Shown here in pieces: positions 32,638 through 43,306 of a stretch of DNA of 64,000 nt; the stretch's first letter is position 1; each line of letters begins with the position of its first letter. This DNA comes from Mikania micrantha. Lineage: Eukaryota > Streptophyta > Magnoliopsida > Asterales > Asteraceae. The notes under the pieces are model-generated. The model was given only the letters and a program-made list of their open reading frames with translations, ran no database searches and was not told the origin of the DNA. The position numbers and the translations under genes are program-made. The stretch lies in assembly GCA_009363875.1 (NCBI GenBank), contig CM018690.1:7738788-7802787 (forward strand). Reading direction: 5' to 3'.

Positions 32638-32876
32638 TTTTATTTATTTTGTTTAAACTTATTAGGGGCGGGTTGTGTCCCTACATTAGAAGTTTGAAAA
32701 CTTATGTTTTGATTTTGAAAGCATGGTACTCAAATCAGAGTATTATCTATTGAAAACTATTATTTACTGACAACAGTTGTGTTGATTTCTACATTACATG
32801 GTTGTTGTTTGTTGTATTGTTTACACATGTCACATTGGACTTTGATAATACTATAATGTTTCTTTTTAGGAAGATA

Positions 32877-35800
32877 ATGGCCGAGGGGAACGTACAAATG
32901 ACAGTTGCTGAGCTCAATGACTTGATTAATAAAGGGTCGCGGCGGAGGCAATCGCGAACTACGTTCAGACACACACTACAGGGCCACAGGGTCCAGCAGG
33001 GGGATTGGTGAATCCACCGGTGTGCACATTCAAGATGTTCTTGGACTGTAAACCACATAACTTCAAAGGATCGGAGGGGCCATTGGACTCCTTCGATGGA
33101 TTGAGAAGGCTGAATCAGTGTTTGAAATGTGCAACTGCCCTGAGGAGAATAAGGTAAAGTATGCACTGGAACGTTGGAGGGTCCAGCATTGACTTGGTGG
33201 AACTCGAATGTTCAGACTTTGGGCTGGGTGAGGCCAATGCCTTAACCTGGAATGGATTCAAGACTTTAATGCAGGAGGAGTACTGTCCTCGCAGTGAGAT
33301 GCAGAAATTAGAGGAGGAGTATTGGCACCTCAAGATGGAGGGGTCAAACATCGAGGAGTACACGACTCGATCTCATGAACTAGCCAGACTTCTACCTCAC
33401 ATGGCTACTCCCGCAAGCAAGTGGATAGAGAGGTACATCGGGGGATTGGTGCCTCAGATCCAGGGATTGGTCACTTCTGCAAATCCCACAACAATTCAAC
33501 AAGCTGTTCGTTTAGCGCACCAATTAACTGATCAGGCAGTGTTACAAGGAACTCTGCCTAAACGAACATCAGCTACTAAGGTAGGTGACACAAGAGGAAG
33601 TGGGGAAGCAGCAACACCAAGAACTTCAACCAACAGCCGTTTCAGCAGAATCGAAGGCAGGATTCAAACAAGTCTTATCACAATTCGAATAGTGGTCAAC
33701 AGTCGTCATCATCAGGGGGGTATATTGGTAAACACCCAAGTGCAATAAGTGTGGATTTCATCATGCGGGTAATCAGTGTGATAAAGTTAAGTGCCACGGT
33801 GTGGTAAAGTTGGACATGCAGCTAAGGATTGCCGTGGGGAGTTGCAAAACAATTCCAACAATCAGAATAATAATCAGAACAACGCACGAAGGGTTGTTTT
33901 GAGTGTGGTAAGATGGGGCACTTTAAAAAGGATTGCCCACAACTCAAGAAAGGCGGGGATAACAATGCAAATGGCAATGGCAACGGTAACGGCAATGGCA
34001 CCAATAACAACAACAATAACAACAACAATGGTGCTAGGGGCAGGGCGTTTGTGATTGGAGGACGTCAAGCACGGGAGGATCCCAACATTGTTACGGGTAC
34101 GTTCCTCTTAAATAATCACTATGCCTCTATGTTATTTGACACTGGTGCCGACCGGAGTTTTGTATCTACTTCACTTGCTAAGTTGCTAAATGTTAGTCCC
34201 ACTGCCTTAGACAGTCCATACACTGTAGAATTAGCTGATGGCAAGTTAATTGTAGTTGAACAAATCCTTAAGGGATTATACTTGATTTGATGGGACAGAC
34301 ATTGGAAATTGATTGATGCCTATCACTTTAGGTAGTTTTGATGTAGTCATTGGCATGGACTGGTTGTCCAAACACCCAGGAAATAGTATGCCATGAAAAG
34401 ATCGTTCGTATACCTCTTTCGCATGGAGAGACGTATTGTACAAGGCAAGGCGAGAAGAGCGTACGCCACTGCGTCTCATATCTTGTATGAAAGCACACAA
34501 ATGTCTGCGGAAAGGTCATACGGCAGTTATAGCACTTATAACTGAAAAGCGGTAGCTGAGAAGAAGATTGAAGACATTCTAGTAGTATGTGAATTTCCGG
34601 AAGTATTTCCAGAAGACTTACCGGGATTACCGCCTATCAGACAGGTGGAATTCCGAATCGACCTTACACCAGATGCAGCACCGATAGCAAGGGCGCCTTA
34701 TCGACTTGCACCATCAGAGATGCAAGAGTTATCTACACAACTGCAAGAGTTGTTGGACAAGGGTTTCATACGACCTAGTTTTTCACCATGGGGAGCTCCA
34801 GTCTTATTTGTCAAGAAAAAGGACGGAACTTTCCGTATGTGTATCGATTACCGGGAACTTAACAAGGTTACTATCAAAAACCGGTATCCGTTACCCAGAA
34901 TTGACGATCTGTTCGATCAATTGCAAGGTTCGAGTTACTACTCGAAGATTGATCTCAGATCGGGTTATCATCAACTAAGAGTTCAAGAAGAAGATATTCC
35001 GAAGACAGCATTCAGAACACGCTATGGCCATTATGAGTTCTTGGTCATGCCATTTGGGTTGACAAACGCTCCAGCTGTATTCATGGATCTCATGAATCGT
35101 GTTTGTAAACCTTACCTTGATAAGTTTGTCATTGTTTTCATTGATGACATTCTCATCTATTCTCAGACCGAAGAGGAGAGCATGCTGAACATCTTCGATT
35201 GCTGTTGGAATTACTGAAACAGGAACAATTGTACGCTAAATTCTCAAAATGTGACTTCTGGATGCGAGAAGTACAATTCTTGGGTCATATAGTCAATGAA
35301 AAGGGCATACACGTTGATCCAGCAAAGATTGAAGCGATTAAGAATTGGGAAGCACCAAAAAACTCCTACCGAGGTACGACAATTCTTGGTTTGGCGGGTT
35401 ATTACCGACGATTCATTGAGGGATTCTCAAAGATCGCTCAACCACTTACAGCTCTTACGCACAAGGAACGAAGTATAACTGGACGGATAAACAGGAAGCT
35501 GCATTCCAGTTATTGAAACAGAAACTCTGCAGTGCACCGATTTTGTCCTTACCGGAAGGGACGGAAGACCTTTGTGGTGTATTGTGATGCATCTGCACAG
35601 GGTTTGGGATGTGTATTGATGCAACGTGATAAAGTGATTGCTTATGCTTCAAGGCAACTACGACCACACGAAAAGAATTACACTACTCATGACTTGGAGT
35701 TAGGAGCAGTGGTTTTTGCTTTGAAGATTTGGAGGCATTACCTGTATGGAACTAAGTGTACCATTTACACTGATCATAAGAGTTTGCAACATATCTTGAT

Positions 35801-36614
35801 CAGAAGGAGCTGAATATGAGACAACGACGATGGGTTGAGTTGTTGAACGACTACGAATGCGCGATTAAGTATCACCCGGGAAAAGCTAATGTGGTAGCCG
35901 ATGCTTTAAGCAGAAAAGACACATCCACAAGACGGGTTCGCGCACTTATGGATGAAATACAACTGACTTACCTGACAAGGTACGCAGTGCTCAGCCGACG
36001 CCTTGAAAAGGAAAAACTTGGTACAGGAATCCTTGCGAGGAATGGAAGAACAATTGGATGTTAAACCTGATGGAATTCATTATTTCATTAATCGACTGTG
36101 GATACCTTTGTATGGAGGTTTAAGGGAACTCGTGATGGATGAAGCGCACAAGTCCAGATATTCAGTCCATCCGGGATCAGACAAGATGTATCATGATTTA
36201 AAGGCACTATATTGGTGGCCTCACATGAAAGCTGATATTGCTAGATATGTTAGCAAATGTTTGACTTGTTCTAAAGTCAAAGTTGAATATCAGAAACCAT
36301 CTGGTTTGCTGCAATAACCCAGAGATACCGATGTGGAAATGGGAACAGATTTCGATGGATTTCATTACTAAGTTACCCCGTACACCGGGTGGTGGTGTGA
36401 TACGATATGGGTAATTGTTGATCGATTAACGAAATCTGCACACTTCTTAGCAATCAAGGAAACCGACAAGATGAGAGAAACTGACTCGTATTTACATCAA
36501 GAAGTAGTAGCACGGCATGGCGTGCCAATTTCATCATATCAGATCGAGATGTGCGATTTTACTTCAAACTTTTGGAAATCACTTCATAAGTCATTGGGAA
36601 CTCGTTTGGATATG
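32877..36614 (+). pseudogene. Gag-pol of G3, heavily frameshifted, truncated at gap
   Basis: ATG 32877 opens MAEGNVQMTVAELND, the intact gag start of the family. Frame changes follow near 32935, 33078, 33164, 33224, 33590, 33740, 33797, 33887, 34277, 34313, 34375-34460, 34550, 35177, 35360, 35383, 35465, 35569, 35798, 35950-36020, 36318, 36395, 36470 and 36500-36560. Domains are still recognisable in order: capsid, zinc knuckles, protease LFDTGADRSF, RT with FIDD, RNase H and the integrase finger (CLTCSKVK). The TAA before the integrase core is shared with G2. The last readable motif is KSLGTRLDM, just before the N run. Confidence 0.85.
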
Positions 36615-36714
36615 NNNNNNNNNNNNNNNNNNNNNNNNNNNNNNNNNNNNNNNNNNNNNNNNNNNNNNNNNNNNNNNNNNNNNNNNNNNNNNNNNNNNNN
36701 NNNNNNNNNNNNNN
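36615..36714. other. Assembly gap (100 N)
   Basis: Exactly 100 N, the conventional placeholder for a gap of unknown size. Sequence on each side comes from different retrotransposon families. Confidence 1.
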
Positions 36715-37180
36715 CAGGATCGACAAAAGTCCTATGCCGATAAAAGACGAAGACCATTAGAGTTTCAGTAGGGGAAAGTGCTGTTAAAAGTTTCACCATG
36801 GAAGGGAGTTATTCGATTCAGGAAAAGAGAAAGCTGAGTCCGAGATTTATTGACCTTTTCGAATAATAGCACGAGTCGGTAAAAGTAGCCTACCGATTTA
36901 GATCTGCCAGATGAACTGAGTGGAATTCATCCGACATTTCACGTTTCACATCTGAGAAAATGCCTTAGCAGATAAGTAGCATATGTGCCTTTAAATGATA
37001 TTGAAGTGGATGAAAGGTTGAGCTACCATAAAGAAACCAGTTGCAATTGTTGATTGACGAAAGAGAAACAGTTACGAACAGGTGATTAGGCCATTAGGTT
37101 CAATGGAGACACCGAAAGGATCAGAGTCACATGGAGGCTGAAGATGAGATTAAACACTCTACCGGCACATTTGTTTTAAA
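36715..37180 (+). pseudogene. Integrase C-terminal end of a second Tekay-like family (G4)
   Basis: Begins QDRQKSYADKRRRPLEFQ, then VLLKVSPWKGVIRF, LSPRF, LPDELSGIHPTFHVSHLRKCL and DIEVDERLSY. These are the integrase end and the start of the chromodomain region. HVSHLRKCL with 'SGIHPTFH' differs from G1-G3 (SGVHDVFHVSNLKKC), so this is another family. Many small indels break the frame (for example after LEFQ, and in the GPF segment). They may be genuine decay or poor sequence beside the gap. A polypurine tract and LTR follow. Confidence 0.8.
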
Positions 37181-37210
37181 CGTAACAGGTTCGAAGGACG
37201 AAACCTATTG

Positions 37211-37225
37211 TAAGGAGGGTAGATT
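37211..37225 (+). promoter_or_regulatory. Polypurine tract of G4
   Basis: TAAGGAGGGTAGATT lies directly before the LTR start TGTAACAGCC, after a GAAGGACGAAACC block. Confidence 0.75.
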
Positions 37226-37413
37226 TGTAACAGCCGAAAAATTGAGCACATTTGAATGTGCTTGAAATCAATGTGGATTTGACAAACGAAATTATTACAG
37301 GATGAAGTATGCGAGAAATGGTGAATGCGGGTGAAAACCGTGCACGAACGAAGTTATGGTATTGTTCGGAAGCGAAAAACGAAGAAAATTTCGAAGTATT
37401 GGACTTGTGGGGT

Positions 37414-37542
37414 CTTCGCGGTACGCTATGGATAGGTCGAAGAATCCTTCGCGGTACGCGAAGAACGTAACGTGTCTGAGTCTTCCGGATTTCTTCGCGG
37501 TACGCGAAGAACTCCGGGGGGCTTCTCTTCGCGGTACGCGAG
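37414..37542 (+). repeat. Four copies of a CTTCGCG-GTA-CGCGAAG palindrome
   Basis: Copies at 37414-37429 (right arm decayed), 37447-37463, 37493-37509 and 37527-37542 (right arm partly decayed), spaced about 33-46 bp. They have seven-base arms around GTA and are CpG-rich. They could be protein-binding sites or hairpins. Confidence 0.8.
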
Positions 37543-38560
37543 ACGTCGGCAGATCGCAAATTGGCCTACAAAAGTCAAAATTTTATCCACAATCTCCATT
37601 CTTATCTCTTGTTCGACGATCAGCAACCACCATCACGAAAAAATCATCTTCTAGCCATCCAATCTTCCATTTTGAAGCCTCTGGATCAAGTGGATAGCAA
37701 CAAGGATCGTTAAAGCAAGTCCTGATCGTCTTGTTACGCACAAAACTTCGTTTGGAAGGTAACGGTTCATTTAAACCTTCTAGATTGATAATGATTAATT
37801 AAATCTTGTTTCTGAACGTAATGATATAGTTAGGGTTGTTGATTATATTGCCTAGATGATGGCTAGGATTGATTTAAATGACAAACTCGACTATGTTTAA
37901 CGGGTAAATCCTTGTTTTGAGCCGTTGTAAATGCCCGTTTGCATGAAATCATAACAATGGTTATAATGGTTTTAAACCATTTGATTATGACAAGGTAGAT
38001 GATTAGTTTGATTAATCCTTGACATGCGAAGAGAAATCCAAGTGTTTCAAACTAATCACAACCATTAACATACTCATTGGAATGGTTATCTGATGTTTGT
38101 GATAACAGGCAGATTAGTATGTTAAATATGGTGTTACACACTATTTCTAATGTTTGTTGTGATATTTCATGATATCTGGGTAATCAATAACAAGGATTGG
38201 TCATTTCTAAGCCATTAATCTGTCTAGAAACCTGTTATAACAGTTCAATCAACAACATTAACTATTTGATTAATCTAAGATTTATTCTAGCTAATTAAGT
38301 GTGTTATCAACCTAATATGGGTTTGATGACTATCAAGGCGATGTCTTTGACATTGAACGTTCAGAAAGATTTAATCTGTAAGTTAAAGTATAGATAGCTG
38401 ATTAAACGCAAACTAATGCAGAGTTATACTGTTAGTACCAGTGTACGAGGGATCTTGCTACAGTAATACATCAAGTGAGTTCTTTGTAGCCCTATTTAAA
38501 TGTTTTGACATTTTGGGCTGATATGCATGTTATAAGTTAGTATATGTAAATGCTTACTTC

Positions 38561-39468
38561 ATCTGACTACGGTCAGATAAATAGTATGTTTAAAGTAAAT
38601 AATGTTTCGTGTTTTAAAATTATCGTATGACGATGATGCTAACCTGATTATGATCAGGTAAAAGAATGTTTCAGATAAAGAGCGTTTTTATGAAAAGAAT
38701 GTTTTGAAATAAAATGTTTTAAGTAAGTCTCAACTACGGTTGAGAGTAAATGATATTAAGAGTCTCAGCTGAGTTGTCATGAATGTTTTACGCCTCAACT
38801 ACGGTTGAGAAATGAACGATTTTAAAAGTCTCAGCTTAAGTATAAAGAATGTTTAAGGTCTCAACTGGTCTCAACTGCGGTTGAGAGAATAAAGAATGTT
38901 TGAAGTCTCAATGTGATTGAGAAGGAAATGTGGTTTTGAAATCCGGCTTGCGGTTGGGCAAAACTGGAGCACTGCGGTGCTAGGAAATGTTTACGATTAT
39001 GATGGTTTAAATTATTTAAACCATGTTATGTATGAATGAAGTATGTAACGAAGTCTTGTACCGGTATGAGCCGTCAACTTCGGTTGAAGGTTGAGAAAGT
39101 CCTGTAAAAGAACAGGCCTGTCGACTATGTGTCGCCAGTTGAGGAAGTCTTATACATGTATGAGCCTGTCAACTTCGGGTTGTCAGTTGAGGTGTCTTGT
39201 ATTTATACAAGCCTGTCGACTTCGGGTCGTCAGTTGAGGTGTCTTGTGCTGCACAAGCCTGTTGACTTCAGGTCAACAGTTGAGGCTAATGTTTATGTAT
39301 AGTATGATAGATGTTATGATGACAGGTATGTTATACCTGTGAATTATGTTATGTTATATAAAGTTTTGAGACTGTTGACTTAGGTCAACAGTGAATGTTG
39401 AGGTTTTATGTATTTTAAATAATGTACTTTTGTGGAAAAGTTAACTTAGAACTCACCAGCGAAAGCTG
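38561..39468 (+). other. Chain of about twenty short stem-loops in the G4 LTR
   Basis: Perfect or near-perfect short hairpins, most separated by 10-60 bp. Several have a C-G closed loop of the UNCG class: ATCTGAC/GTCAGAT with TACG (38561), CTCAAC/GTTGAG with TACG (38729 and 38794) and TGCG (38870), AGCAC/GTGCT with TGCG (38968), TCAAC/GTTGA with TTCG (39074). Others: ACCTGAT/ATCAGGT (38642), CTCAG/CTGAG (38764), CTTGTA/TACAAG (39196), CTTGTG/CACAAG (39243), GTTGAC/GTCAAC (39261), ACAGGTAT/ATACCTGT (39322), ACTGTTGAC/GTCAACAGT (39371), and CAGC/GCTG closing GAAA (39457). The arms differ from hairpin to hairpin while pairing is kept. Confidence 0.8.
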
Positions 39469-39732
39469 ACTTGTTTTAGCATGCATGTCAGGTTGAATGG
39501 TATTGAAAAGAAATAGCAGGAAGGCTCGAGGCATACATTAAAGACTACCCTGCATAAACAGGCTGTATATAGAACTATAGAAAAGCGGTTTATGTGTAAA
39601 AGTTTGTTAGATCTGTGTAATATACTATGTTGACACACTACATTCCGCTGCTATGTGTAATGAAATTATGGTTTAAGTTCTGTGGATTTGGTTTTCCAAC
39701 AGAGGGGACTCCCGGGATTCGGGGCCTCTCAC

Positions 39733-40296
39733 AAAAGGGTCACAAGAGGTCCAATGGAGCGGTCAAAGGGGCCAGTCAACGCGGGTGAACAGGCGCAAGG
39801 CCCGTCAACGCGCTGGAGATGGGCGCGGGTCATGGGGCGGGCGGCCGGGTGCGGCGCGGATCCTGCTGTGTGGCAATGTGGGTTTCACGCGGGTCAAGGA
39901 AGATCCGACCGGTATCTTTGCGGGTCCTAGGGCTAGGTGGCGCGTCAGGAAGCTGCCACGTGTCCCAGGCGGCTGAAACTTCATCAAGATTGCAAAAACA
40001 CCCCTGCACTTGCTGAAATTCGATTTTTAAAGCCCCAGAACCTCCTAAAATGCAACTTTTTAACACCGGAACTTCTAAAAATTATATTTCTCGCTCCCAT
40101 ATTTCATAAAATATATTCCGGGCTTCGGTTTTCTTCGTAAATGCGAACGTTTATTCTCACGAAACCTACAAAAGTAACATTAAAAATTAGAATTAGTAAA
40201 AATACTTAAAACCTAATAAAAACTAAATAAAAACTAATAAAATAAGATAAAATAATAAAAATAAATACAAAACGATGTGTAATTAACAACACATCA
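39733..40296 (-). repeat. Truncated LTR of Athila-like element A1
   Basis: The last 560 bp or so (plus-strand orientation) of the same LTR as 47664-49595 and 55505-57448, ending ACACATCA. Its left side is replaced by the G4 LTR. It includes the GC-rich stretch (39785-39925) seen in all three copies. Confidence 0.85.
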
Positions 40297-40311
40297 AAAA
40301 TCCCCACACTT
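40297..40311 (-). promoter_or_regulatory. Polypurine tract of A1
   Basis: Minus-strand AAGTGTGGGGATTTT sits directly before the LTR start TGATGTGTTG. Confidence 0.85.
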
Positions 40312-41848
40312 GAACTTTGCTTGTCCCTAAGCAAACCTAAAACACAAAACGAAACCTAATTCACAAACGTTTCGCATCAAGCAAAACCGAACATGGGTTA
40401 ACGATTTAATTACACAATCAATCACAAGACTTACAACGGTCGATAGATTTACAACCCAATCAGATATCAATGAAGCAATTTTTAAAAACATGGGATTTCC
40501 TAATCAAGATTCACCTGTTTTTTGAGCATCCAACCATATATGCTCACACTCACAATTGTCACTCATCCCTCGGTTAAATATATGGATTTTTGCAAGTAAA
40601 CTCTCATAACCTAACACTGCAACAATGCTAACATAAGCTTGTGCTATAATCAAATCTCCACATAATATCAAGATTAACACAGATTGAAAGGACTTTAAAA
40701 GGGTGGGCTTAGGTTAAGGGTAGGTAATGTATGATTTTAAAGTGGCTAAAAAAAACAAAAGAAAGTTCGGTAGTTGACTTTATTCACAAAATAACTAAAA
40801 CGGAACAAGCTACCAACACTTGGTCTTCCTTGACCTTTTATTCACACATTACTCCATTTTTTTTCATTTTCTTTCTTTCTTTTTTTCAAATAATCAACAT
40901 AAACACGTAACTGTCTAACTAACCGGATGTCTTGAAATTAAACTGGGTGATCAAATGAAAAGGGTGAACCTAATGCCTTAATCATCTCTGTGTCAGATCT
41001 TAATCAAAGTCTCAAATTGTATACAAGCACAAGTTCTAAAGCAATGCAACAAGTAGGTCAAATCACACACAAACGAATCAGTGAATAAATACAGACAGTT
41101 AACGCTCAAAATCTCACAGGAAACGTGTGTAATAGGGTTAACGATGTGAACATAAACGGTTTTCAACTATCAAACAAGTTTCACTATCTTAAGAATCCTA
41201 ACCCATAAGTTTTGAAAACAAGTCCAATTGGGAAAACTTTATCACGCAACTTAAAGATTAACCGTATAACAAACTCAATAACCCATGCCGACCTGCCTTT
41301 TGTTTGCGAATTACAATGAACTAGACTTGTTAAGCATAAGCAAAAGGGTAACCAGGACTTACAAGAGTTCAAGCTTTATTTTATTTTTGTTTTTTTTTCC
41401 TTCAACATTTAAAACAACTAGACTCAAAAGAAAGAAGTAAAAAGAAAGGAATTTCCCCATCCCCACACTTGAAACACACATTGTCCCTAATGTGTCTAAA
41501 AACAGGGAAAAACTAAAATAAAATAGAAACAAATAATAAACGATATTAACAAGAAAGAAAAACGAGATACTTCCCTGACAAGCAATCCATGCAAACGCGT
41601 AAGCTCCAAAGTGACCTGCTGAGATCCAAGTAAAATGAAACAACCATGAAAGTACCTGGGATCCTGTAACAAATGCTCATGCGTGACTGCATGGCTCGAC
41701 AATCAGGTTAGCACACAAACAAAACATAAAATAAACTAAAAATGCAAAATAATAAACAAAAACAAGAACGAAACTATACAAAATTGTGGGTTGCCTACCA
41801 AAAGCACTTGGTTTATTAACGAGTCTTCAGCCAGACTCGGACCCCCAA
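40312..41848 (-). other. 3' non-coding region of A1
   Basis: About 1.5 kb without a credible ORF: AT-rich, with T-rich runs. A second tract like the polypurine tract (AAGTGTGGGGAT on the minus strand) lies at about 41458-41469, followed by ORF-free sequence. A2 has lost most of this part. Confidence 0.65.
41458..41469 (-). promoter_or_regulatory. Second polypurine-like tract of A1
   Basis: Minus-strand CAAGTGTGGGGA, preceded by a GGGACAATGTGTGTTT block that resembles the block before the LTR-adjacent tract. Confidence 0.5.
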
Positions 41849-43306
41849 TCACTCGGTCGGTGGGTCAAGGTAGACGTCCTCAACCACTTTCTTCTCAAAT
41901 GAGCCACTAATGTAGTGCTTCAACCGATGCCCGTTTACCTTGAACGCTGCCTTATCCTTATCTTCAATCTCGACTGTGCCATACGGGAACACTTCCTTCA
42001 CCTTATACGGTCCAGACCATCAGGATTTCAACTTACCCGGGAACAATCTCAGTCGCGAGTTGTATAACAACACCGCATCCCCACACTTAAAGTCTTTATC
42101 ACCCCTCAACTTCCTATCGTGCAACGCCTTCGTGCGTGCCTTGTAGTCATGCGAATGCTCGTATGCATAATCGCGCAACTCTTCCAACTCGTGCAACTGA
42201 TGAAACCTCAAATCCTTCGCAGTAGCCATGTCCAGGTTCATCGTCTTTAGTGCCCAGTATGCTCGATGCTCCATCTCAACTGGTAGATGACAGGCTTTAC
42301 CATATATCATCCGAAACGGTGTAGAAGCGGTCGGTGTCTTATAAGCAGTGTGAAAAGCCCACAGTGCATCATCTAACTTATCTGCCCTGTCTAGCCTATT
42401 CCAACTCACAGTCTTCTCCAAGATACGCTTGATACCCCGATTACTAACTTCAACCTGCCCACTCGTCTGTGGATGATAAGCCGTAGCTAAACGATGGGTC
42501 ACCCCGTATCGCTGCATGGCTTTCTCCATCTGCTTATTGCAGAAGTGGGTGCCTCTATCACTAATCAAGGCTTTGGGAGTACCAAAGCGTGCAAATAACT
42601 TCTTCAGAAATCTCACTACAACCCGGGCATCATTCGTGGGGCAAGGTTGGGCCTCTACCCACTTAGATACATAGTCAACAGCAACCAGGATGTAACGGTT
42701 CCCTCGAGACATCGGGAACGGTCCCATGAAATCAATACCCCATAAGTCAAAAATCTCACAAACCTGAATGGATGTCTGGGGCATCTCATTACGGGATGAG
42801 ATGTTGCCAACTCTTTGGCAACTGTCACAACTCTTCACAAACCCATGTGCATCCTTATATATCGTCGGCCAAAAGAAACCAGAATCGAAAACCTTCTTCG
42901 CTGTTAGTGTCGCTCCATGGTGTCCTCCGGTCGGTCCCTCGTGGCAATGCCTTAGGATGTCGGCTGCCTCAGCTCCATGCACACAACGTTGAATCACCTG
43001 ATCCGCTCCAACTCTAAACAAGTATGGGTCATCCCACAAATAGTGCTTCACATCAGCAAAGAACTTCTTCTTTTGCTGGTGAGTCAACCCCTTCAGTAAT
43101 ACACCATCAGCCAGATAGTTCGCAAAGTCAGCAAACCATGGCAACCCCTGTTGCTCGGCCTTTACTATCATCAAAAATTCATGAGGAAAGGTATCCCCGA
43201 TGGCCATATCCTGCATCTCCTCTCTCTCGCTTGGGATTCTCAAGTCTTGACAAATGATCTGCGGCCACATTTTCTGCTCCCTTCTTGTCTCGTATCTCAA
43301 TATCAA
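41849..43306 (-). pseudogene. Integrase of A1
   Basis: The minus-strand frame holds the HHCC finger (H..H then CDSCQRVG), DDE catalytic residues (Asp in WGIDFMGPFP, Asp in ALISDRGTHF, Glu in SGQVEVSNRGIK) and the C-terminal part with YGKACHLPVE. TGA at 42020-42022 interrupts the frame where Arg is expected. The frame then runs on through a GPYKVKEVFPYGTVEI segment to the stop at 41849. Upstream, a 4-bp insertion near 43222 throws it out of frame with RNase H. The Athila integrase core otherwise looks intact. It inserts element DNA in intact relatives. Confidence 0.85.

Larger units (their letters stand above)
31811..36614 (+). mobile_element. Tekay-like element G3, cut by the assembly gap
   Basis: Collinear with G2 from the primer site to the middle of integrase, and then ends at a run of N. 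It differs from G2 by substitutions and by keeping 18 nt in ORF0, so it is a separate copy. It also has some thirty single-base or small indels, concentrated toward the gap and many in short homopolymers. G3's 3' end is not seen. Confidence 0.85.
37226..39732 (+). repeat. 3' LTR of G4
   Basis: About 2.5 kb, from TGTAACAGCCG to GGGGCCTCTCACA. It is placed by the polypurine tract on the left and, on the right, by the sudden resumption of Athila-type LTR sequence (AAAGGGTCACAAGAGG, as at 49046). It contains four CTTCGCGGTACGCGAAG-like palindromes near its start and a long hairpin chain (38561-39468). The 5' half of G4 is hidden by the gap. Confidence 0.8.

Noticed and set aside
31811..36614. G3 as a pure assembly duplicate of G2
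   Set aside because: G3 retains an 18-nt segment in ORF0 and has several substitutions and an intact gag start that G2 lacks, so it is a separate copy despite poor sequence quality.
39682..40016. GC-rich ORFs of 60-83 codons, repeated at 49022 and 56863
   Set aside because: They lie in the GC-rich part of the Athila LTR and shift with each copy. They have no start context or motif and are simply long because stops are rare in GC-rich DNA.
40312..41848. Possible env-like ORF downstream of Athila pol
   Set aside because: The longest minus-strand ORFs here are under 95 codons and hydrophobic only because of T-runs. There is no conserved counterpart in A2, where the region is mostly deleted.
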